In this document: piece after piece, positions 47,190 through 56,700 of the stretch
Layout: each line of letters begins with the position of its first letter
Numbering within the stretch: position 1 is the first letter of the stretch
Origin: an uncultured Opitutaceae bacterium
GTDB taxonomy: Bacteria > Verrucomicrobiota > Verrucomicrobiia > Opitutales > Opitutaceae
Direction of reading: 5' to 3'
Length of the DNA: 64,000 nucleotides
NCBI GenBank assembly: GCA_937902925.1
Contig: CALFNN010000060.1
Location: 1-64,000 of the forward strand
Notes under the pieces: generated by a model
What the model was told of the DNA's origin: nothing
Databases searched by the model: none
Seen by the model: only the letters and a program-made list of their open reading frames with translations
Made by a program: the position numbers and the translations under genes

Positions 47190-48106
47190 AGAAGGCCATG
47201 CCGCTCTTCGCGCTGTTCGTCGTCGTCACCGGCATGATGATGGCGCAGCGCCGGTTTGGCGGCCGGGGTTTTGGCGGGTGGGGCGGAGGATACGACGACG
47301 GCAACGGCCCCACTTGGACGGAAGGCGGGCGCACGATGATCGGTCCGGACATGCGCAAGCCCCGCGACGTGGAGTCGCACAGCACCGACACGCCGATGTG
47401 GCAGAACACGCGCGGCTTCGAGCGGGACACCTTCACCTTTGTGCGCGTGCGGCGCGGTCGCGCCCCCGGGAGCTATGGCGGCAATTGGGCGACGGACACG
47501 CCCGACAGCGACTTGAATCTCTCCTACCGGCTGCAGCAGATGACGTCGCTGAAGGTTAACCCCGACGGCCGGTATATCCACCTCACCGACCCGGACCTCT
47601 CCGACTATCCGTTTATCTACATGGTCGAGCCGGGCAGCCTCTATCTCTCGGACGACGAAGTCGTGGCCCTGCGAAAATACCTGCTCAACGGCGGGTTCCT
47701 GATGCTCGACGATTTCTGGGGCGACAGCGAGTGGGACAACGCGGAGCACGTGCTGAAACAGGTGTTTCCGGACCGGAGCTTCACCGAGTTGCCGCTCGAT
47801 CACCCGATTTACCACTGCGTCTTTGAAATCAAATCGAAGGGCCAGGTGCCGAACTACCGGCAGGGCGAGCGGAGCCAGTATGACGGCGTTACCTGGGAGG
47901 AGAATCACGATGGCGACGTGCGCACCGTCCACCACCGCGCGATCTTCGACGACAAGGGCCGGATGATGGTGATCGCCACGCACAACACGGACAACGGCGA
48001 CGGCTGGGAGCGCGAGGGCGAGAACGTCTATTTCTTCAAGAATTTCTCGGAGAAGATTTCCTATCCGCTCGGGATAAACATCATCTTCTACGCGATGACG
48101 CACTGA
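47186..48106 (+). CDS. DUF4159 domain protein, copy 1
   Basis: This is a 306-residue secreted protein. A signal peptide (MKKAMPLFALFVVVTGMMMA) precedes a Gly/Arg-rich linker (RRFGGRGFGGWGGGYDDG). The DUF4159 domain shows TPDSDLNLSYRLQQMTS, YPFIYMVEPGSLYLS, the LDDFWGDSEW block and EKISYPLGINIIFYAMTH at the end. The family has a glutamine-amidotransferase-like fold but no known activity. It overlaps the upstream gene by 4 bp and is followed 1 bp later by a paralog. Confidence 0.88.
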   Translation: MKKAMPLFALFVVVTGMMMAQRRFGGRGFGGWGGGYDDGNGPTWTEGGRTMIGPDMRKPRDVESHSTDTPMWQNTRGFERDTFTFVRVRRGRAPGSYGGNWATDTPDSDLNLSYRLQQMTSLKVNPDGRYIHLTDPDLSDYPFIYMVEPGSLYLSDDEVVALRKYLLNGGFLMLDDFWGDSEWDNAEHVLKQVFPDRSFTELPLDHPIYHCVFEIKSKGQVPNYRQGERSQYDGVTWEENHDGDVRTVHHRAIFDDKGRMMVIATHNTDNGDGWEREGENVYFFKNFSEKISYPLGINIIFYAMTH

Positions 48107-48107
48107 C

Positions 48108-49082
48108 ATGCGCGCAATTCGAACCTTACTTTTGGCGGGGGCGGCGGCCGCCTTGTGGCCGGCGACGGCTGCGGCCCAGGGACGCCGCGGCGGTGGCGGT
48201 TTCTGGAGCGGCGAGGAGGGCCCTGGCTCCCTGGTCCGCGGCGAAGGCGGCATGCTGATCGACGAGGACACCGTGAAGACCGCGCGCGAGACGGCCTCCC
48301 ACAGCACAGGCACGCCGGAATGGAAAAACCCGCGGGGCTTCGAGAAGGATGTGTTCACGTTTGCCCGCGTCATTTTCAAGTCGGAGGCCCGCCCCGGTCA
48401 GCCGGATTTTCGCAGCTGGGGACGCGGGTCGCGGCTGGGCTGGTGGGTGGACTACCCGGACGCCGACCTCAATCTCTCGTATCGGTTGCAGCAGTTGACC
48501 TCGTTGAAGGTCGACCCGGACTGCCGGGTCCTGAAGCTGAGCGACCCGGCGATCGCCGACTATCCGGTCATCTACACCGAGCACGTCGGCTACATGAACC
48601 TGCGCGACGGCGAAGTCACGGCGCTGCGCAACTACCTCCAGACCGGCGGCGTGCTGTGGGTGAACGATTTTTGGGGCGAGGACGAATGGGCGGGATTCGA
48701 GAGCCAGATGAAACGCGTCCTGCCCGGGCGGGGCTGGACCGAGTTGGCGGCGGACCACCCGATCTTTCATTGTGTCTTCGACCTCAAGGGCCCGATCAAG
48801 GCCATGCAGGTGCCCACGATCCAATTCTGGAACCCCGACTACGATCCCAAGCTGCCGGGCTCGCAGCTGCAGACGATTTATCGCGGCGAGGGCTTCGAAA
48901 CGATGCACCTGCGCGCGTGGCTCGACGACAAGCAGCGCGTCATGGTCCTCGCGATCTTCAACAGCGACGTGAGCGACGGCTGGGAGCGCGAGGGCGAGAA
49001 CAACACTTATTTTCACACTTTTTCCGAAAAGATTTCATACCCGCTCGGCATCAATATCGTCTTCTACCTGATGACGCACTGA
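48108..49082 (+). CDS. DUF4159 domain protein, copy 2
   Basis: This 324-residue paralog of the preceding gene carries a signal peptide (RTLLLAGAAAALWPATAAA) and the same blocks: YPDADLNLSYRLQQLTS, VNDFWGEDEWAGFE, and SEKISYPLGINIVFYLMTH at the C-terminus. It has extra residues around 85-115 (FKSEARPGQPDFRSWGRG). The tandem pair suggests a heterodimer or specialised duplicates within the operon. Confidence 0.88.
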   Translation: MRAIRTLLLAGAAAALWPATAAAQGRRGGGGFWSGEEGPGSLVRGEGGMLIDEDTVKTARETASHSTGTPEWKNPRGFEKDVFTFARVIFKSEARPGQPDFRSWGRGSRLGWWVDYPDADLNLSYRLQQLTSLKVDPDCRVLKLSDPAIADYPVIYTEHVGYMNLRDGEVTALRNYLQTGGVLWVNDFWGEDEWAGFESQMKRVLPGRGWTELAADHPIFHCVFDLKGPIKAMQVPTIQFWNPDYDPKLPGSQLQTIYRGEGFETMHLRAWLDDKQRVMVLAIFNSDVSDGWEREGENNTYFHTFSEKISYPLGINIVFYLMTH

Positions 49083-49132
49083 ACCCACGCGGCGTCCGGA
49101 GATCCGCCCCCTCCATCTCGTTCCCACTTTCA

Positions 49133-50194
49133 ATGAGCATCCCCAATCCATCCGTCCTCCCCACACCCACCGCCACGCCGCCGGCTCCGGCCGGCGCCTT
49201 CGAGCACGAGCGCGAGACCGCCGAGCGCCTGCTCGCCGGCCGCGCCCGGATCGAGGCCGAACTGGGCAAGGTCATCGTCGGCCAGCGCGACGTCATCGAG
49301 CAGATCCTGATCGCGCTCCTCGCCGGCGGCCATTGTCTCATCACCGGCGCGCCCGGCCTGGCGAAGACGCTGCTCGTGAAATCCATCGCGCAGATCTTCC
49401 ACCTCGAGTTCCGGCGGATCCAGTTCACGCCCGACCTGATGCCGGCGGACATCACCGGCACCGAGATTCTGCAGGATGTGGGGGGCGAGCGGAAGATGAC
49501 CTTCGTCCGCGGGCCGGTCTTCGCGAACATGATCCTCGCCGACGAAATCAACCGCACGCCGCCGAAGACCCAGGCCGCGCTGCTCGAGGCGATGCAGGAG
49601 CACCAGGTCACCGCGGCGGGCGTCCGCCACGTGCTGGCGGAGCCGTTCTTCGTGCTCGCGACGCAAAACCCGATCGAGATGGAGGGCACTTATCCGCTGC
49701 CGGAGGCGCAGCTCGACCGCTTCATGTTCAACGTCGTGATGGACTACCTGCCCGAGGCGGACGAGGTGAAGGTCGTCACGCAGACCACCGCCGGCCGCGC
49801 CGCGGCGATCGAGCCGCTTTTCACCGGTGAGGACGTGCAACGCTTCCACGACCTCGTGCGCAAGGTGCCGATCGCCGAGGAAATGGTGCGCTATGCCGTG
49901 CGACTCGCCGCCGCTTCGCGTCCGCACCAGGCCGGCGTGCCGGACTTCGTCAACGAGTGGGTGAGCTGGGGCGCGGGCACGCGCGCCGGGCAGTTCCTCG
50001 TGCTCGGGGCCAAAGCCCGCACCCTGCTGCAAGGCCGCGCGCACGTGACGGTGGAGGATATCCAGGCGCTCGCCGCGCCGGCGTTGCGACACCGGATCCT
50101 CCTCAACTATCGCGCGGAGGCCGAGGGCATCCGCGTCGAGGAAGTCATCCGCCGGCTGCTCGAGGCGACCAAGGCGCCGGTGAAGGCTAGTTGA
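49133..50194 (+). CDS. MoxR family AAA+ ATPase
   Basis: This is a 353-residue cytoplasmic ATPase. Walker A is GAPGLAKT near residue 75 and Walker B is LADEINR, followed by ATQNPIEMEGTYPLPEAQLDRF (sensor 1 and arginine finger region). A C-terminal lid domain is present. MoxR ATPases act as chaperones for VWA-domain proteins; here DUF58 and a VWA protein follow downstream. The start at 49133 follows a 50-bp gap after DUF4159 copy 2. Confidence 0.95.
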   Translation: MSIPNPSVLPTPTATPPAPAGAFEHERETAERLLAGRARIEAELGKVIVGQRDVIEQILIALLAGGHCLITGAPGLAKTLLVKSIAQIFHLEFRRIQFTPDLMPADITGTEILQDVGGERKMTFVRGPVFANMILADEINRTPPKTQAALLEAMQEHQVTAAGVRHVLAEPFFVLATQNPIEMEGTYPLPEAQLDRFMFNVVMDYLPEADEVKVVTQTTAGRAAAIEPLFTGEDVQRFHDLVRKVPIAEEMVRYAVRLAAASRPHQAGVPDFVNEWVSWGAGTRAGQFLVLGAKARTLLQGRAHVTVEDIQALAAPALRHRILLNYRAEAEGIRVEEVIRRLLEATKAPVKAS

Positions 50195-50206
50195 AATCAT
50201 TGTGCC

Positions 50207-50644
50207 GTGGACCCTTCGCCAAGACAACTCGCTGAATTCCTGGTGGTGATCTCCAACCAGCCTCAGCACGAAGCATTTTTCATGAGGATGAGCGAAAATC
50301 CCAAAAACGGTGGACTCGCGGATTTGACCGAAGTGTTTCGCCATTATCTCTCGATGGCGGATACGTGGACCGTCGACCAACACTCACGATATGAGATCGA
50401 ATTAAGGCGCCGCGGATTGCCGTCCGTCAGCGCGATGATGGCGCGGACCCCGAAGTCTCACCTGAAAATCCTCGAGCGGGGGCGCGCGGCAAATGACAAC
50501 GAATACTATTTCGTTCGCGGCTTGCTCGCCGACGCGGATTTTCCACTGAGCAAGACAGAGCGAATCGAACTCACTCGGATCGAGAGCGAATTCGAGAATC
50601 GTTCGCGCCAGCGTTCCAACCCGACAGATCCGGGAGCGAACTGA
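50207..50644 (+). CDS. Small protein of unknown function inside the MoxR operon
   Basis: This is 145 residues from a GTG at 50207. It has no signal peptide and is rich in charged residues (LILERGRAANDNEYYFVRG, then LTRIESEFENRSRQR). The 12-bp and 1-bp junctions with moxR and DUF58 suit a real co-transcribed gene. It breaks the usual adjacency of moxR and DUF58 and looks less GC-rich than its neighbours, so it may be a late insertion. I do not recognise its family. Confidence 0.65.
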   Translation: MDPSPRQLAEFLVVISNQPQHEAFFMRMSENPKNGGLADLTEVFRHYLSMADTWTVDQHSRYEIELRRRGLPSVSAMMARTPKSHLKILERGRAANDNEYYFVRGLLADADFPLSKTERIELTRIESEFENRSRQRSNPTDPGAN

Positions 50645-50645
50645 A

Positions 50646-51608
50646 ATGACCGCTGCCGCGCCCAGTTCATCTCTGCCGTCCGCCGCGCTGATCGATGCGC
50701 AGGCGCTGATGAGCATTCGCAGTCTCGAACTGCGGGCGCGCGCCGTCGTCGAGGGTTTTTGGAGCGGGCTCCACCGGAGTCCCTATCACGGCTTCTCGGT
50801 GGAGTTCACCGAATACCGGCAATACACGCCGGGCGACGATCCGCGCTACCTCGACTGGCGGGTCTTCGCGCGCACCGACCGTTTCTTCATCAAGAAATAC
50901 GAGGACGAGACGAACCTCCGCGCCCATCTGCTCGCCGACCAAAGCCGGTCGATGAACTACGGCACGCGCGGCTACACCAAGGCGGCCTACGCGGCGACGC
51001 TGGCGGCAACGCTGGCCTACTTTCTCCATCTGCAGGGCGATGCGGTCGGGTTGCTGACCTTCGACGCGGCCGTGCGCGATTACCTGCCGGCGCGGCACCG
51101 CGCGGGTCATCTGCGGCAGCTGATGCACACGCTCGAAAAACCGCCGGGCGGGCGCGCGACTGATCTCACGGCACCGCTCGAACGGGTGACCGCGCTGTTT
51201 CGCAAACGCGGCCTCGTCGCGTTCATTTCCGATTTCCTCGCGCCGCTGGACCGGCTCGAGCGCAACCTTCTCGCGCTCACCGCCTGCGGCCACGAGGTGA
51301 ACGTTTTCCAAGTGCTCGATCCCGCGGAACTCAACCTCGGCCTCGAGCAGGCCGTGCTGGTCGAGGACCTCGAGTCGGCGCGCACGCTCTACATCGACCC
51401 GGCCACGGCGCGCGCGGACTACGTGAAGAAGCTCCAGGCGCACTGCGAGACGCTCCGCGCCATCTGCCGCAAGCTCGGCATCAGCTATTATCTGCTGGCG
51501 ACGAGCCAGCCGCTCGAGATCGCGCTGTTCGAGTTCCTGCAGGAACGGATGCGGCGCGGCCGGCAGTTCCGCGCCGTGACGCGCGCGGGCAGCGGAGGTG
51601 GCGCATGA
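50646..51608 (+). CDS. DUF58 domain protein
   Basis: This is a 320-residue protein. The family core reads SVEFTEYRQYTPGDDPRYLDWRVFARTDRFFIKKYEDET at about 54-92, followed by a VWA-like fold (LLADQSRSMNYG). DUF58 proteins partner MoxR ATPases and BatA-type VWA proteins. Its stop overlaps the next start by ATGA, implying translational coupling. Confidence 0.94.
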   Translation: MTAAAPSSSLPSAALIDAQALMSIRSLELRARAVVEGFWSGLHRSPYHGFSVEFTEYRQYTPGDDPRYLDWRVFARTDRFFIKKYEDETNLRAHLLADQSRSMNYGTRGYTKAAYAATLAATLAYFLHLQGDAVGLLTFDAAVRDYLPARHRAGHLRQLMHTLEKPPGGRATDLTAPLERVTALFRKRGLVAFISDFLAPLDRLERNLLALTACGHEVNVFQVLDPAELNLGLEQAVLVEDLESARTLYIDPATARADYVKKLQAHCETLRAICRKLGISYYLLATSQPLEIALFEFLQERMRRGRQFRAVTRAGSGGGA

Positions 51609-53740
51609 ATTTTCTCACGCCGCTCTTTCTCCTCGGCGGGCTCGCGATCGTCGGGCCGGTGATCTTCCATCTCATCCGGCGGACGACCCGTGAGAAGACC
51701 ACGTTCAGTTCGCTGATGTTTCTGCTGCCAACGCCGCCGCGTTTGTCGCGGCGCAGCCGGCTCGAGCACCTCCTCCTGCTGCTGTTGCGACTGCTGGCGC
51801 TCGCGTTGCTGGCGCTCGGGTTCTCCCGGCCGTTTTTCAGACAGACCCCGCTGGTCGACCCGACGGCGATACCCCCGAAGCGGATCGTCGTGCTCGTGGA
51901 CACGAGTGCGAGCATGCGTCGCGCGGGCCTGTGGGCCGAGGCGCGCGCTCGCGCGGAAGCGGTCCTCCGCCAGGCCGCGCCGGTGGACCACGTCGCGCTG
52001 TTCACCTTCGACCGGCAGGCCACGGCGATTTTTCCGTTTGAAGAATGGGATCGCGCACCGGCCGGCGATCGCGCCGCCCTCGCCCTGGGCCGCCTCGGTG
52101 CCGTCACGCCGGGCTGGGCGGGCACGCATCTCGGCAACGCCCTCATCACCGCCGCCGAGGCGCTGGCGGAGACCGATGGCAAGGCCGTGCCCGGTCCGCG
52201 GCAGATCGTGCTGGTGAGCGACCTGCAGGCGGGCAGCCGGCTCGATGCCTTGCAGGCCTACGAGTGGCCGAAGGGCGTCGAGCTCCGCGTCGAGGCGGTC
52301 AAGGCGCGGAACCCGACCAACGCGGGGGTGCAGCTCGTCGCCGAGGCGGTCGATGCGAGCCGCACGGCCGCGACCGTCGTGCGCGTGCGCGTGACCAACG
52401 CGGCCGATTCGCAGCGCGAGCAGTTCAAGCTCGGCTGGACGCGAGCGACCGGGGAATTCGACGGGCCCGCGATGGACGCGTATGTGCCGCCGGGCCAGAG
52501 CCGGGTTTTCCCGGTGCCGCTGCCCAAGGATGTCGCGGGTGGAGGCGCGGCTGCGGCTGGCGTCCGCCAGATCGCCCTGACCGGCGACGACGAGAATTTC
52601 GACAACACCGTCTTCGTGATTCCGCCGCGCCAGCAAAAGGTGAGCGTGCTCTGGCTGGGCGCCGACGCGCCCGAGGATCCGCGCGAACCGTTGTTCTTCC
52701 TGCGCCGCGCGTTCACCGACACGCCGCGGCTGGCGGTGCAGATTGTGGCGCACGCCCCGTCGGCGCCGCTGCTGCCGGGCGAAGCGCAGTCCGCGAGCGT
52801 GATTTTTATCGCCGATCCGCTGCCAGCCGCGCTGGCCGCCGCGCTGCGCGAGCAGGCGCTGGCGGGCAAGACGCTCGTCTTCGCGCCCAAGTCGGCGGCG
52901 TCCGCCGCGACGCTGGCCGCGCTGCTCGGCCGCGACTCCGTGCCGCTCGAGGAGGTGAAGCCGGCCAACTACGCGATGTTTGCCGAGATCGATTTTCAGC
53001 ACCCGCTCTTCGCGCCGTTTGCCGATCCGCGGTTCAGCGACTTTACCAAGATTCACATCTGGAAATACCGGAGGCTCGACGCGGCCGCGATTCCGGACGC
53101 CCGCGTGGTGGCGAAGTTCGACAGCGGCGATCCCGCGCTGGTCGACATCCCGCTCGGGAAGGGCCGGCTCGTGGTGCTGGCGTCCGGCTGGCAGCCGGAG
53201 GACAGCCAGCTCGCCATCTCGTCGAAGTTCGTGCCCTTGCTGTTCTCGTTGCTCGATCTCGGCGGCGAGATGGCGCCGCCGGTGACGCAGTGGTTCGTCG
53301 GTGACCAGGTGCCGCTCGACTCCGCGCCCGGCCGGACCGATGCCGCTGGCGGGAAAGTGCGGGCGCCCGGCGGCGCCGAAATCGCGCTGGCCGCGGGTGC
53401 GACGTCATTCGCGCAGACGAGCCAGCCGGGCATCTATGAACTGACGGCGGGCGGACGCACGCAACGGTTTGCCGTGAATCTCGACGCGAACGAGAGCCAC
53501 ACCGCGCCGCTGGCGACCGACGAGCTCGAGCGCCTCGGCGTGCCGGTCGCCGTGACCCGGCCGCAGCCCGCGGTCGCGGCGGACAAGAAGATTTTGCTCC
53601 AGGGCATCGAGGCGGAAGGCCGCCAGAAACTCTGGCGCTGGTTCATCGCGGCGACGCTCGCCGTGCTGTTGGTCGAATCTGCGCTCGCCGGCTGGACTGC
53701 CCGTCGGCTGGCGGCTAAACTCGAGGAGGCTGCACCATGA
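51605..53740 (+). CDS. BatA N-terminal / VWA domain membrane protein
   Basis: This is a 711-residue protein. A BatA-type N-terminus with two membrane helices (LTPLFLLGGLAIVGPVIFHLI and LLLLLLRLLALALLALGFS) precedes a VWA domain with the metal-ion site VLVDTSASMRRAG near 100 and a long periplasmic region. A final membrane helix lies near 685 (FIAATLAVLLVESALAGW). It overlaps the genes on both sides by ATGA. BatA-type proteins are membrane partners of MoxR complexes. Confidence 0.9.
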   Translation: MNFLTPLFLLGGLAIVGPVIFHLIRRTTREKTTFSSLMFLLPTPPRLSRRSRLEHLLLLLLRLLALALLALGFSRPFFRQTPLVDPTAIPPKRIVVLVDTSASMRRAGLWAEARARAEAVLRQAAPVDHVALFTFDRQATAIFPFEEWDRAPAGDRAALALGRLGAVTPGWAGTHLGNALITAAEALAETDGKAVPGPRQIVLVSDLQAGSRLDALQAYEWPKGVELRVEAVKARNPTNAGVQLVAEAVDASRTAATVVRVRVTNAADSQREQFKLGWTRATGEFDGPAMDAYVPPGQSRVFPVPLPKDVAGGGAAAAGVRQIALTGDDENFDNTVFVIPPRQQKVSVLWLGADAPEDPREPLFFLRRAFTDTPRLAVQIVAHAPSAPLLPGEAQSASVIFIADPLPAALAAALREQALAGKTLVFAPKSAASAATLAALLGRDSVPLEEVKPANYAMFAEIDFQHPLFAPFADPRFSDFTKIHIWKYRRLDAAAIPDARVVAKFDSGDPALVDIPLGKGRLVVLASGWQPEDSQLAISSKFVPLLFSLLDLGGEMAPPVTQWFVGDQVPLDSAPGRTDAAGGKVRAPGGAEIALAAGATSFAQTSQPGIYELTAGGRTQRFAVNLDANESHTAPLATDELERLGVPVAVTRPQPAVAADKKILLQGIEAEGRQKLWRWFIAATLAVLLVESALAGWTARRLAAKLEEAAP

Positions 53741-56700
53741 ATGACGATTTCCTGAAAGCGAAACTCCGGCGCGTGATCCGCCGTTGCCAGTGGCTCGGAT
53801 TCTGGCGCAGGCTGGCGGCCTGCTGGGCCGTCGCCGCCCTCGTGGGCGTGGGCGTCGTGTGGCTGCAGGGTGGCACCGGCTGGGCCTCGCCGCTGGCGCT
53901 GCCGCTGCTGGCGGCGATCGCGGCCGGGGGCGTCACGGCGATCGGGATGCTGCACTTTGCGACCACGCCGGACTACCGCTGGATCGCGCAAAAAATCGAG
54001 CAGGCGCACCCGGAGCTGAAAGGCCTGCTGTTGACGGCGGTGCAGCAGAATCTCGAACCGGGCGCCGAGCAGGGCTTCCTGCAATACCGCGTGCTCCAGG
54101 AGGCGACGGCGCGGAGCCAGGAGCAGGACTGGACGAAAGTCGTGCCGACCCGGCGGCTGGCCGTCGTGCAGGCGATGCATCTGGCGGCGCTCGGGTGCTT
54201 CGCGTTTGTGCTGTTCAACCTCCGTCCGGCCGCGGTCGAGCATCGCACCGAGGGCGTGCGCATCGGCCCGGACGGGATCGCCGTGACGCCGGGCGACACG
54301 AGCATCGAAAAGGGCGAGAGCCTGGTGGTGCTCGCGCGTTTCGGCCGGACACTGCCCTCGAACGTGAATCTTGTGGTGCGGGCCAGCGGGACCACGCCGC
54401 AGACGATCCCGCTCGTCAAGAGCCTCGCCGACCCCGTGTTCGGCGGGAGCGTGCCCGAGGTCGCGAGCGATCTGACTTATCGCATCGAATATCGCGGCCA
54501 GCACACGCGCGATTTCAAGGTCACGGTGTTCGAGCACCCCCGGCTCGTGCGGTCCGACGCCGACCTGGCATTCCCCGCGTATACGAAATTGCCCGTGAAA
54601 CACATCGAGGACACGCGCCGCGTCAGCGCGGTCGAGGGCACGAAGCTCGGGCTGTCCCTCCAGCTCAACAAGCCGGTGGCCTCCGCCGCGCTCGTCGCCC
54701 ACGACGCGGCCAAGACCGTGATTCCGCTCACCGTCGCGCCGGGCAAGGCCGTCGCGACGCTGCCTGCCATGCCGCTGGTCGCGACGCAAACCTACGACCT
54801 GAAACTCGTCGACGCCGACGGGCGGGCGAACAAGGTGGCGGCGCCGTTTGTCATCGATGTCCAGCCGAACCGCCCGCCGGAACTGCGGCTCAATTCGCCG
54901 CGCGGCGACGTGCGGCCGTCGGCGCTCGAGGAGGTGACCTTCGACGGGACGGTGTTCGACGACTTCGGTTCGCCGGCCTACGGCCTCGCCTACACGACGG
55001 CCGGCGGGGAGACGAAATTCATCGAGCTCGGGCACGACACCGCGGCGAAGGAAAAACGGGCGTTCAATCACCTCGTCAAACTCGAGGACCTCGGCGTGAA
55101 GCCGGACGACCTGATCTCGTGGTATCTCTGGGCCGACGATATCGGCCCCGACGGCAAGCTGCGCCGCACGAGTGGCGACCTGTCGTTTGCGGAGGTGCGG
55201 CCGTTCGACGAGGTCTTCCGCGAGGCACAGGGCATGCAGCCCCAGGACCAGCAGCAACAACAACAGCAGCAAGGCCAGGGCAACTCGACCCGGAAGCTGA
55301 CCGATCTCGAGAAACAAATCATCAACGCCACGTGGCGGCTCCAGCGCGATGGCGCGACGCCGAAATACGCGGACGACTCCACGGTGGTGCACGATTCGCA
55401 GCAGCAGGCGCTCGACCAGGCGCAGGAGGCGATGGGCAATGCGCGTTCGCCGCGCGACGCCGCGCTGTGGGATGCCGCCACGAAGCAGATGGAGCAGGCG
55501 CTGGAGAAATTGAAGGATGCGGCGAAAACCCCCGCGCCGCTCGCGCAGGCGCTGCCGGCGGAGCAGTCGGCCTACCAGTCGTTGCTCAAGTTGCAGGCGC
55601 GCGAGACCAACGTCGCGCGCGGGCGCAATCAACGCGGCGGCGGCGGCCAGGGCCAGCAGGCCAGCCAGCGGCAGATCGACCAGCTCGACCTCACGCAGGC
55701 GCAGAATCGCTACGAGACCCAGCGGCAGGCGCAGGCGCCGCAAAGCCCGGAGCGCAAGGAGCAGTTGCAGGTGATGAACCGGCTGCAGGAACTCGCGCGC
55801 CGGCAACAGGATCTCAACGACCGGCTCAAGGAATTGCAGACCTCGCTGCAGGAGGCGAAGACCGAGCAGGAGCGGGAGGATCTCAAGCGCCGGCTCAAAC
55901 GCCTCGAGGAGGAGCAGCGCCAGATGCTCGCGGATGCGGACGAAGTCCAGCAGCGGATGGACCGGCCGGAGAACCAGGCGAACATGTCGCAGCAACGCCA
56001 GCAGCTCGACCAGACGCGCCAGGACATCCAGCGCGCCGCCGATGCCGCTTCCCAGGGCTCGGTGGCGCAGGCGCTCGCCGCCGGCACGCGCGCCCAGCGG
56101 TCGCTCCAGCAGATCCGCGACGACCTCCGCAAGGAGAACTCGAGCCAGTTCGCCGACGACCTGCGCGAGATGCGCAGCGAGGCGCGCGATCTTGCGAACC
56201 AGCAGGCCGACATCGGCCAGAAGCTCGACGCGCTCGGCAACGGCACCCAGCGGAAGACGCTCACCGACACGGGCGACCGGAAGGAATTGCTCGACCAGCT
56301 CGCGCAGCAGAAGGAGCGGATGAACAAGCTCGTCGACCGCGCCGAGCAGGTTTCCGAGCAGGCGGAAAACATCGAGCCGCTCTTGTCCCGCCAGCTTTAC
56401 GACAGCATCCGCAAGCTGAGCACCGACGACACGAACACGATCAAGCAGGCGAAGCAGGATTTGATCAACAACGGCATCATCCGTCCGGATATCTTCGACC
56501 AGCTGGACCAGACTGCGCAGCAGGACGGCGGCGGGAAGGCGCTCGATCTCACGCGCACGATGCTCAACGAGGGTTATCTCCCGCAGGCGGGCCAGGCGGG
56601 CCAGCGCGCGCGGGGCGAGATCGACGAATTGAAGCGCGGCGTCGAACGCGCCGCCGACAGCGTGCTCGGCGACGATGCCGAGCAGTTGAAGCTGGCGCAG

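Noticed and set aside
55246-55280. CAG/CAA-rich stretch as a simple-sequence repeat locus
   Set aside because: It is a short Gln run inside the DUF4175 coding sequence and the codons are mixed, so it is protein-level low complexity.
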